The notes below the pieces were generated by a model. It saw only the letters and a program-made list of their open reading frames with translations. It did not search any database and was not told the DNA's origin. 64,000 bases of DNA from NCBI RefSeq assembly GCF_020882245.1, contig NC_083597.1:57080152-57144151 (forward strand), in the 5' to 3' direction. Source of the DNA: Rhopalosiphum padi (Eukaryota; Arthropoda; Insecta; Hemiptera; Aphididae). A program made the translations under genes and the position numbers. Positions 52,747-64,000 of this stretch are shown piece by piece; position 1 is the first letter of the stretch; the number at the start of each line of letters is the position of its first letter.

Positions 52747-52812
52747 GTTAATCGCATGCCTTGCACTGAGTCGGTGGCACGTTGCCTCGCGTATAAAACG
52801 GTTAGTTTATAC
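52747..52812 (-). promoter_or_regulatory. Candidate core promoter for the minus-strand exon
   Basis: The minus strand shows TCAGT, the arthropod initiator, with its A at 52767. A TATA-like TTTTATA lies at 52798-52792, that is -31 to -25 from that A. This would give a 5' untranslated leader of about 21 nt before ATG at 52746. A second TATAAA at 52811-52806 is too far from the initiator. On the plus strand TATAAAA at 52792-52798 with TCATT at 52816-52820 could start transcription in the other direction, so the site may be bidirectional. Confidence 0.35.
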
Positions 52813-54125
52813 TGCTCATTCATGCCGGGCGGCGGCGGCGGCAAACGATAACGCGCTGTCTGCTTTGCGTCCTCCACAAAGCTCCTCCTATCGTCCACAT
52901 CCTCCCCTATTTACCTTCTCGTCTCGCGTTCGTCATCCTCCTCTAACGCCGACACTGTCTCGACTCGAATTTCTGTTTTTTTTTTATTTACTTTAATATT
53001 ATCTATACCTATTATACTCTTCAGTCATGTGTACCCGATGGCCGATACCGTTGTTATTATATAATTGTACAGAATAAGCGCTCTGCCAGAGTCTCAACTC
53101 CAAAAATATACCGTAAGAATAGTATAGTTTTATATAAGGTCATATTTGAACTGGTATGCTATTGCGGATAACTGAGTTTCGAGCATTTCGTATGAATGAA
53201 ACGATTCTATAATTACTACAAAATGTGTAACTGATGTTTCCAATCAAAATTGTAGTTATATATAATATATATAGAGAGGGTTATTATAAATAGGTATTGA
53301 TAGTATATGAACAATGTTTCTATATAGAAAAACATAAATTATAAAACATAAAAACAGAAAATCATTTTTAGTCAAGAGGAATACCATTTAAAATTTGAAG
53401 AAGTAAAAGAATAATTAGAGATTATCGATATGTTCGTAGATATGTTCCGTTTAGTCTTAAAGCCCAACTCTATTTCAATAATGAGTATAAATAGTTAGCT
53501 CTTTACTCTACATCTTAAAAAACATTTAATCGATCATAGTATAATACCAAAAAAATTCTAGACAACATTAAAAATTTTAAAATATTTTCAACTTTGACTG
53601 CTTCTGCGTACGCGTAAATAATAAACACTATTGTTGATAATAACCTAATCAATCATGCAATTTCCTGAATAAATTAGGCATTATTAATACTATCTTGGAT
53701 ATATTTTCAGTGATTTATTTTAATCTTTAACCTTATATAATATATTATCTCTGTCTCAGATAGAACCTCTATAATTATCGGTATACATTATATATTAGAT
53801 ATGCAAAGAGAACGGGAGGTTTATAACAACGCGATCCCATATAAAGTATGTTAACTTCCTACCAAAAGCTTAATATATTCAAACAAGATATTTAAAATAC
53901 AAAAAAAATCCGAAATAGGTTGCAATATGCTTTAAATTTTTTTGAATAATTTTTCAAATAAGAATTACCAACTAGATTCAAATACTTTTAAAAGATTTAA
54001 AATCTGTTAAAATGTTTAAAAATGAAGCTTTTTCAACGGGAAAATGGATGAACATAGCTGTGAAGTTGTTCAGAATTACAAAATCTTCATTTTAATTGGA
54101 GATTATTGACTGGTCCTAAAATATA
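52813..54125. other. Upstream flank of the candidate promoter
   Basis: 52813-52975 is GC- and CpG-rich and strongly pyrimidine-biased on the plus strand (TCCTCC, TCTCG phrases). This is typical of a promoter-proximal region. From about 53000 the DNA becomes AT-rich with no gene seen. A plus-strand frame at 52688-52996 overlaps the exon and is not supported as coding. Confidence 0.4.
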
Positions 54126-54320
54126 CCACGTGCTCAATAAGTTTGGAAACTCTAAATTACTGTATATATATTTTAATACCTACATGAATTGATAACAGAT
54201 AATACTGCTGTACATTTATAATGCAAAATCTTTAATAACTTCATTAGTTATTAATCATATTATCATTTATCAGTCCCAATTAGTCTAAAGACCGTTTCCA
54301 AACGAATTGAACGCTCTTTA
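54124..54320. mobile_element. Mariner-like MITE with TA target duplication
   Basis: The element at 54126-54318 (193 bp) is flanked by TA on both sides. Its 25-bp terminal inverted repeats match at 17 positions, including the exact inner block GTTTGGAAAC and the shared TCAAT. TA duplication and this length suit a Tc1/mariner-derived non-autonomous element. The interior is AT-rich and has no ORF. Confidence 0.6.
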
Positions 54321-57300
54321 TAAAATTACACCTACTGAAGATTTTTGGACCAAGTAATAAGTATATTTTTAATAATGGTCATCAAATTCCCTACTATGCG
54401 TCGTTCTCAAAAAAGTCCTTTTTAAGAAATAAATATTATTCCATATTATCTAAATGCCACCTTAAAAACATTATACATGTTAGTAATTTTCTACAAATAC
54501 CAAATTTTAAGAAACTGATTCAGAATAAAAATATTTATAATTTCTCTGACTAAGATCAATAAAATCACGATATAAAATTATATTCTTGATTTTAATTAGT
54601 AAGAAATTTATGGAAATTGTTGTCATTTAAGACCATTTTTTACTATACCTAATAGTTATATAATATTTAATTGAATGTGTATCGTAAATTGCATTTTAAA
54701 CAAAAATTAATATACATAGCAACTATTGTTTACATTTTTTTTTCTGAAACTCGACAATTATTTTCAATCATTTTGGAAATTAGTTTCCGATCCATAGTAT
54801 ATTAAAACATTGTTAAGTATACCGGCTATGTATACTAAACAATGTATAGTTAACAATATTAATATTATACATACATATATTATACAATTATTGTCTTCTC
54901 AAGTAATCTATTGTAGTCGGATTCTTGTTCAAAGTTCAATAAATCAATATACATATTAATAATATAATATATATTACTACATTGTAATTCTATTCCAAAC
55001 TCCGCATAACTATTGCCGGTTATAATGTATAATGTCATGACTCGTGATTGATTTTAATATTTTTTATTAATTTTCAATCTTTACTACAAAAGCTTCAAAT
55101 AGATCGGAACACATGCTAAATGGTTCACAATAGACAAGACATATTAATTGGGACTTCTCTTTGTACACGTATGTGGTATTTAGTTATCTATAAAATGTTG
55201 AGCAGTATAATTTATAGGTCTATTGTGTCACACTATAATTATTACCGTACAGATGTGACAGAATTTATATGTTGTAGCTTGCGATTTTCGTTTGCAGTTT
55301 TTAATATTATAATTTTTAAATCTCCACGTAACTAAATAATCATTAATAACAATAATAACTAAATACTACAGCCATGTTTTTCTAATTTTTGAACAACTAT
55401 ATTGCACGCTTAAAGAAATTTGTAGTGCTAAAAAAAATAAACAACTTCCAGGCTGTAAAAATAATTTATAATATAATAACATTTGTTAAAAAACAATTAC
55501 AATATTAAAGATGAAAAATGTAATATTAAATATTGCCTGAACGTAATTTTCTGATCGTAAACACAACCCTACACATTTAAGTGGTTTTAATACTAATTAA
55601 CATATTAGACAATAAGAATAATTAATTTATTCTAAAATTGAAAAGATAATTTTTAACTTTATGAATTTAATTCAACCAAACATTTTTTTTTCTATACATT
55701 TCGACTCGCACTTTTTGACGAGAAAACTTTTTTGTATTTATTCCGTTAAATTACAAAAATTTATAATCAACATAAAATATCTGTATTAAAATAAACAATT
55801 GTGTTTGACTATACATGGCAGTCTAAAAAAATGTATTTCAATAATATTAATAAGATTATAATATATTCTTCGTTGTATTAATAACTCTCGATGAGCCACA
55901 ATAACTAAGTAAACTCAATTATTCAGTTTTCTACCGTAAAATTGTCTTCACTTAAAATACATTTGAATCCTTAAATTTTAATATTTTCATTATTATCATT
56001 ATTTTATTTAACGACAACGGAAATTTAACATGGTTGATAAAATAAATACGCAGAAACAAAGCTAATTACTAATCACACTATTTACATATTTTGGTATGTT
56101 AGTATATATGAGCAAAAACATAGTAAACTAAGGTATTTATAATGAATATATTTATTTATATATTTCATTTATTTATGATATCTAAGTATAACACAATGAT
56201 TTATATTAGTTACTTATTAGTAATTTGTAACTCTAATCTTGCAATTATTACCATATTATGACTTTTTAATATCGGCTTTTTAATATAATAGTATTCGGAT
56301 TGGTTTCTAGAAGAATGGGAACGAAAAGACACTCAAATATTTAAATGTCTCTAAATGGTATGGCAACAAGCAGCAGATCAGAAACGTCTAATGATGGTCA
56401 TAACACTCATAACTGAAAAAAATTCTGTGTCTACTTTTTCACGGCGAGAAAATTTAACGTTGAAATGTCTTGCGTTAGTACAATCATAAGGTTCGTACAG
56501 GAAACTAATAACCATAAAAGGAGCATAGTTCAACATTTTATTTTAGACACTTTCAAGATTTAAACGGGTGACAGACTACTGGTTCGTATTTCAACAAAGG
56601 ATGAACAAGGATAAAATATACCTCTGGTAGTTGGTACGAAGCCGACTTAAATATATATTGTGCTACGTATGATTAATCCGAAAATTGTAAATGCTCTACT
56701 ACAACAGTTGCAGTGTCAGAGTGGGGAATAAAACTTAAATTTCCTGAGAACCACAAGACTAAATATTAAATGCAGGTTAGGTAACTGATGAGTAACTGAG
56801 AAAATAGGACGAAAGTATGCGAGTATTTGACATAATGGAGAAATATCGTCTATGAAATATCTTCACATCATCTGCATAATATAATAGGGTTTTTACTCGA
56901 GTAAGTCACCCGCTATCGTGATATGGCGATAGTAAAACTTAATCGATAAAGTTCAGCCGAAAGCGAGTATTTTTGTTCGTAGCTATAGAATATTCAAAAT
57001 ATTTTGGATCTTTTTGAACTACCTGTTTGTAGGGCATAGCCGTATAGGTATATGGATATTTGAATTTGACGATATTTTTATTAATTCATGTTGATTGACA
57101 TATAATTAAATATTCAGATTAATTGTTAACTATTTATAGCATGAATCTATCCGTGTCATTATAAGGTACGTACGTCAGTATATTGATTTATAATCTAATA
57201 ATAGCTATATTAATATATTGTATGATATAATATTATAATTAGTACCTTAATTATATACTATAAACTGTGTTAAATTATACATGCGATTTGTTTCTATTCA

Positions 57301-60300
57301 ATCTACCGTATTACAAATACAAAAATAAATTATAATAATAGAATTATAAATGTAGTATAATAAAATATCCTCAAAAATATAATATATATAGTATATACCC
57401 ATTGATATGCATACCAAACATTTGGTATAAATTTCCGTAAATAAAGATTATTATTACTATTTTAATTAATTTTATATAGTTGAATCATTTATAAGCACAA
57501 TATTTATTAACAGACCAAAATAATTAATAAGGACCGTTTTTACATAAGTTGTTAATAAGACAGTAATACAAATCTCCAATTTCTGCGTGCAACTTGTTGA
57601 ACTTTTAACTGTACCGAAAATTAGTTTGCCGAAAGCGCACATCGTTTTTACAATCACAATATGTGGTGAGGTAATTCAAATGCCATGAGAAAAGTATTCG
57701 CTGAGTCACTAAATTACATAATATTGTGTTTTAGATTATACGTTACCGAAAGGTTCTACTATGAATCAAAGCATCTAAAACAAACATCTCTTTTCGCTTA
57801 TAGCTAATATACATATATGGCATTTACATAAACGTTTGATTTTATAAATACATTAAGATTTATTAGTAAATAAAGAACAATTCCCAGAAGCCTAATGACA
57901 ATTCTAAACCTAACAACATTCGAACAATATTGTAGTCACAATATTGTCACGCTTCAAAAAGCGTTTAATTCTCTTGTAACTGCAACGGAAACAACAATTT
58001 GACAGAGTAAAACTAGTAAAAGTGTTCTGAAACTTGGTTGTATTCATTTTTTTCTTTTTTTCATCGAGAGATTCTGGTCATATAAAATAATCATAATAAT
58101 AATAAAAGCAATTTTAAATAGTCAATGGTCATATTACAACACTATAGATAAATGTAAGTAAATATTATTATTACAACTTTTAGGTTTAAATTTTATTTAC
58201 CTTAATTATCGTAATTTGTAACAATCATATCATCAAAATATTCATAGAACTTTGTATATTTTCAAATTTTTGAACTACTAAAACTAATATTCTGGGTATG
58301 CAAATGTATAATACTAATATTATTTTCAACTAAATGAATATTAACTTTTTAAATAATTATCTAGTTACCTAGTTAATTTTCTAATTAAATTACTAATTTA
58401 GCGAGTAAAAATATTCTTTAAAATAACTGCAGGTTTGCCAGTTTATTAAAACAATAGTTTATTAGATTAAAACCATGTTTATATACATATTTATGTATAA
58501 GACTATGGCTTGTTAATCAATTAGCCATTTTATTGTTTAGTCACTCTATACAATTATTTTTAATAAAAATGCATACATTTAATAATTAAGTTGAGACAAA
58601 CGTGTAATTGCTTTAACTATTACCGCTAATATGCACTATGAAGAAATAATAATAAGATACACTTTTAACAAAATTTTTGATAATTATTTTAAAAAAATTG
58701 GAAATTTCACAATTACTTCGACACTGCCTACATTTGAACAAGGTGATATTTAAGAAAAATAAATAAACTTATTTTTAACCAAGTTTAATTAATATTTTTC
58801 TCAATATTAACTTTAAATATATTGTTTATTAATTATTAACATAGGTAACTTTTTTTATTTATTGAAATAAATCTACACTCTATAGAATTTTTGTACAATG
58901 AGTAGGTTTGAAAAGTGACAAATAAAAGTAGTTAACATGAATCGTGAGATTAGGGAGGATATCCAGTGGTAGCACCCTATAACTTATAACTTAACATCCA
59001 TAACGTGCACTTCACTAATACTTTTGCAAAATGATTATATAGTACGCGTAATGAACGTCTATTTCCTATGTCGTGTATATTTTTATATTTTAAAATATTT
59101 ATTTATAACTTAAACTTGAAAGCTTCTTAAAAACTATTAATAACGTTTGAAAAAAATGAGTGTTGAATAAAATCAGAATTGATATTTTTTATGTAACGGA
59201 ATGTGGAATCAACTATTTTTTAATAATGTTCATTTTTTTCGTGTTTTATGTAAAGTTATTGTAGAACGGTAACAATATTTATAAACTACAAATTAAATAA
59301 AAATAAAAGTATTTTGAAGGGTTTGTTCTTAAAGTAAATCTATAACTCAAACGAGCTTAAAATCAGAAAATTAAAAATAATCAAAGTAAATATTATAAAA
59401 AATATAATATTTTATAAAACACATTAAAAGTTTTTAATGGCATATATTCAAGTTATATTTGATCGGATTTAAAATTGATTTATGAGACCTAACTACTTTA
59501 TAGCACTATGTATGTACTAAACAATATATTAAATATGTATCTATTTCACAAGAGCTTTGTACGTATAGCAAAAACCCGTGTATAATATTAGAATAAAATA
59601 ACCTTTTTCAAACTAACAAGTAATTGAGAAATATTCAAAACCTATCCGATGCTTTGTACACTTTTTTAAATCCCTACAAAATCTTGTTATGGTACTTTCC
59701 TAGAGGGAACCCAATTTAATATAAAACGAATCCTAAAATACTTTGAGCTTGAAAATACGTGGAAAAAACAGTTGACCCAGAATATTTAACTTCTTTTATA
59801 GGTATATGCATGGTGATGAGATAAATTTAAATGTTTTATTAATTATCGATTAGTAACAAATAAAAACTAGATTTATAGTTGACTTAACTAGATTTTTAGT
59901 TATACGAACTATATTTCAGATAGAAATATTTAATATAAAATTAATTTAAGGTTCATATTTCAAATTAAAAAAAAAATTATTCTAATTAAAATGTTAGTTA
60001 ATATTATCCTTGTTCCGTAGTGATTCTTAGAATATTCGAAATAATTATAATGAAACAATTTTCTTCAAGTCTAAATATATGTATTTTAACACATGTAAGC
60101 AAGAACAGAAATGATATATGGTATATTGTCTATATCTCGTGCATAATATACTATAGTACTATACTGTATAGTCATAGTCTATACAGTATAAAGAGTACCT
60201 ATAGACAGTAAAATTGTACAATCTTTATCAAATTCGTGTATTACCATTACTAATATGTAGAATATGTATTGTCATTAATATGAGTATATGGTTTATGAAT

Positions 60301-63300
60301 AATAATATTATATTTTTAAAGTTTTTATTTCCATAAAATTTACGTATAGATAATATACTAATATATAATGTACTTTAGATTCTTCGATTTTCAACTATTT
60401 GAGTTGTTTCTTATAGTACATTAAATCTACGAGTAGTTGGTACATTAGAAGTCAAAAGTAAAAAATTGTCTGTTTTTATTAATTTTCGGAAAAAAAAATA
60501 AAGAAATCCGGAAATTTTACGATAATCTAATTTTTGAAATAAAACCAATTTTGTTTTTTTTTTTTTAAACTCAAAAACGAAATAACTGTAGATCTTTGGA
60601 ATTTTCAGGAAGTGTCTATATTATCATTTTCTATACAAGCTACAATGTATATTCTTTTTTTTTTACTATTTTTGAGCTATTCAAAGGCAAAAAAAATTAA
60701 ATTGCTGATTTTTTCTAATCGGCAATAAACATTTTACTGCATATAAAATATTCTATATAGGCTAATAGCCCGTCTCCACTTAAAATCGTTCTTTATATAC
60801 AATTATATATCATTGAATTCAAATTTAATACATCCATTACAGTGCCCCGACTTAGTCCCAATTGTACAACAGATCAGGTACCCATTTACCCTTTATTTTA
60901 ATGGAATCAAACATATGACGATATTGTTGATAACTGTGTACCTATACCAAACAGTTCAAAACCACAACTGTCCAGCCAATAGGAATAATAGAGTAATACG
61001 ATAAATTCTTTATATTATGTTTAGTAGTTATGTATTAGAAATTAATTATAAATACTTATGTCTATATTAATTTATATTTTAAATAATCCGTGATAAATGA
61101 TAATAGTAATTAATGAGTAATGTGATCCGATTAAAATATACACCTGCAGTGGCCAGTGCAGACACCGGATTTAATGGGAAAAAATATGGGTAAAGTAAGT
61201 AACCGCTATACTGTACTGCAGTAGTTAGTAGTGCTAGAAGTTACTAGTTAGTGTATTTAAGAATATATACTAACTGTAATGTATGTATGTATTTCATTTG
61301 AATTTAATAATAGTATTGCATGTAAAAAAAACTATTGTGAGCGAAAACAATCTGTCATATATATTACTAAGAAGATTTTACATTATTTCTAGTTTAATTG
61401 ATTATTAATAATATATGGTAAATTGAATTAATTTTTACCAAAAACACTACATTGAACAATTTTATTGGGAGCGTAAAACTTACAATAAAACACGTTCAAA
61501 GCGCCTACAAAAAGTGTTTTAAAATTTATTATATCAAAATAACTATACAATCATTATTATTTATTCAAATATTTAATATTTTAGATTTTAGTTACAGTAC
61601 ATTTAGTACAAACTACTTATGGAGACATTTACATTACATTTTCTATCCGTTTAACTATAAACATTGAACATTTAAAAAACAATTTAACTACGCAACTATT
61701 TACAAATGTTTGTGATTTTGACGTATCTTAATATTTAAATAACTATATATAAAAGCAATTTATTTGAAACCTTGTATTAAAATTTTTTAATTTCTAAGTG
61801 AGCAAATAATTTTTTATATCGACATTTATGAGAATATTGAAAATTTTTAAAAAATATTTTGAAAATCGTATATTGTATATAAAATGCTTATATTATAAAC
61901 TTTTAGTTATTTGTTTTTAAGTTCAATAAAAAAAAACATTATTGATTTTGTCAACTATAGGTTTTGCGTTAAATTCCCGTTTTCCTTAAATATTTTTTTC
62001 TTGATTATTTTAAAAATTCCTGGACATTTTTTACTTTTGATCTTTTAAACTTTAAAGTACTAATGAGATCCAATTTTCAATCCAGGATTCACCTCAACGA
62101 TAAAAATCGAAACATTTTTACTGCCCATCAAATGTCCGTCCCTCATTTATTTTATACTGATCTACTATTATACGTAATACGACCATATATTATACTCAAT
62201 GGTAAATGGTAGTACGTAGATAATATATTTACGTTCGTCTTGCAAATTTTTTTTTTCGCAACCATTACTAACAGTCAACAGACTATGTTTTTCGTCAAAT
62301 ATTTTTAATTTACCATTTTTTTTTTATAGTGTCAAAAATACATCTATTGCAAAAAAAAGGTGTCACGTGCATTACTATTCCCCTGCAGTTAATAAATAAT
62401 CGTACACAGTAATAATATGAAGTTCGTATATTAAATAGGCACCTTTTTTTTTTTGTCTATGGAATAAATTCTAAATTTCAGCAGTCTTTTTTTAACGACT
62501 CTCTCGATGTCATAGGTATTTCTGTAAACTGTTATACACTTATACATATTATTATAAAGTAATTGTATCTGCAGTTCAGCGTAAATCTTTAGTCTTTACG
62601 GAGTTAGTAAATTTTATTGCACAACGAAATACACTTCATTAATATAAATCTGTTATGTTATTTTATTAATCTTGTGAAATAACATAGGAAATTAAAATAT
62701 GGGTTTGTTTTCGAAGCTCGTGAATTATTCAATTTTCGAAACTTTAGGCGCACAAAATAAAATAAATATAATGGTTCATTAATAATTTCCATTGAGTCAT
62801 TGTTTATTGATGATTAAATAACTGCAGAAACTGTTGGAAAACTTTGCATATTTACAGTATACATACTTATACATATTGTAATTGGGTGTGACTACTGTTA
62901 AAATAAATTTTCAAAATTCTATATATTAGCGCAAAAACGACGATTTTTTTAAAATTATTTACACAAAATTAAATAATTTATACATTACTGCATCCGACTG
63001 TTTGGCCAATTCGATCTATCCGAATCATAATATTATGAATGTTATTCAAAACAAAAATCAGAACACCAAATTTAATTTTATTTCGAAACGGATAACAATA
63101 TAGTGTAGTTGTGACTTTTTTTTATCTGTTCGTATATAATATATTATTATGTTGTTTAGAAACTTTATTTTCATTCGAACGCTTGCATTAGCTAGATCCG
63201 CGGGTTGTACTTTCGCGCAACAAATGCAAAACTGAAAACAATCGACGCCTAAGTCGCACATAAATAAAATAATAATATCCACTAAAAGCTACACAATATG

Positions 63301-64000
63301 TACGGCGTACTACGAGTATATATGAAGTAGGTATAGGTATTGTTACTCAACTATACTTGAAAAACAACTCGTAACAACGGCGTGTCTTGTACGCCAAAAT
63401 GGTAGGTATGCAGCAATTATGTAACGTAAGTCGCCAATATATCGACATACAAAATAAAATTTTTATAAAAATAAAATAACGCAACGTGAGTTGTTTATGA
63501 TAATCCATCATAATAATTAGTGAGTAATGTTTGATTTTTCGACTATAATCGACGGTCGCGCGGTTATTATGATGATTGTAGTGAATTTTACGCGCCTGCA
63601 CAATCCTTCGATTGCGCGCGAGCTACTAAGAGGAAAAGACAGATACCCTACTTCAGAGAGGTAGATTTGAACACCGTCGTCAAACATCATCGCTTGCTCT
63701 TTTCTGCGAATATGAATTATAATATTATAATAAACTATACAAAGGTATATATTTTATGGCTTCGTAAATATTTAATGTATTTTATCATATACGTAATATT
63801 AATATAATTATTATATAATACAAGTATCGCTTATTCATCATCTTATATTTAATACTCACTAGAGATACATTATTTTCAATAACATAATAAATTATATAAC
63901 GTCCCACGAAAACCTATCCAACGATTAACTACGATCGAGAACGACATTTTTAGTAATATGATTAAGAACATACTCAATTTATAAATTTGTTTTTAAAACG
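54321..64000. other. AT-rich stretch to the window end, no gene seen
   Basis: Almost 10 kb without a supported gene. A region of more mixed composition at about 56280-56800 has short broken frames on the plus strand and may be an old mobile-element remnant of unknown family. A small palindrome, CTGTATAG...CTATACAG, lies at about 60164-60189. Slightly GC-richer DNA at 63140-63700 carries no recognisable exon. The short ORFs throughout are not protein-like. Confidence 0.45.

Noticed and set aside
1..64000. tRNA, rRNA, CRISPR or prokaryotic operon signatures
   Set aside because: No cloverleaf B-box context, rRNA core, spaced direct repeats or clustered long ORFs were seen on either strand.

Overview
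The window is strongly AT-rich eukaryotic DNA with long non-coding stretches, many microsatellites (AT, GT/CA, ATT, CAG/AGT), poly-A and poly-G runs, decayed non-LTR retrotransposons and small inverted-repeat elements. The base composition, the frequent CCTACCTA-type words, the unsuppressed CpG in scattered GC-rich patches and Jockey-like LINE relics suggest an insect, most probably an aphid. That assignment is inference from style, not from a diagnostic gene.

Only one protein-coding gene is clear. It lies on the minus strand at the left end (2183-3953) and encodes an extracellular leucine-rich-repeat (LRR) protein in at least two exons with good splice sites. The repeats run continuously across the exon junction, then come a cysteine-capped C-terminal LRR domain and a terminal hydrophobic tail that looks like a GPI-anchor signal. 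About 48.7 kb upstream (52651-52746, minus) is a short exon-like ORF. It has a good start context, a consensus donor and a compatible reading phase, and a plausible core promoter lies just in front of it. If it belongs to the LRR gene, nearly everything between 4 kb and 52.6 kb is one giant first intron, which would fit the absence of other genes there. The link is a hypothesis, because the joined N terminus shows no clear signal peptide. A competing start at 4007 would give a signal-like leader.

Layout: 1-2182, 3' flank; 2183-3953, LRR exons; 5201-5392 and 7675-7842, a diverged inverted pair with peptide-like conservation; 11-16 kb, GC-rich patches and weak inverted-repeat elements; 16-24.6 kb, AT-rich DNA with one near-perfect 60-bp hairpin; 24.6-29 kb, GC-rich patches and microsatellites; 30.06-32 kb, two oppositely oriented LINE reverse-transcriptase relics; 34.5-35.7 kb, a possible TIR element; 36448-36822, an isolated unrecognised 124-codon ORF; 39007-39165, a small TIR element with 8-bp target duplications; 39.34-40.55 kb, the most GC/CpG-rich block; about 41.2 kb, a third possible LINE trace; 44503-45084, a 582-bp element with arms over 110 bp; 45.1-46.3 kb, another GC-rich block; 52.65-53.0 kb, candidate exon and promoter; 54126-54318, a TA-flanked mariner-like MITE; the rest to 64 kb is AT-rich with no gene seen.

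I see no rRNA, tRNA, CRISPR array, bacterial operon or intact transposon. All searches that would settle homology were unavailable, so family names rest on motifs read by eye.
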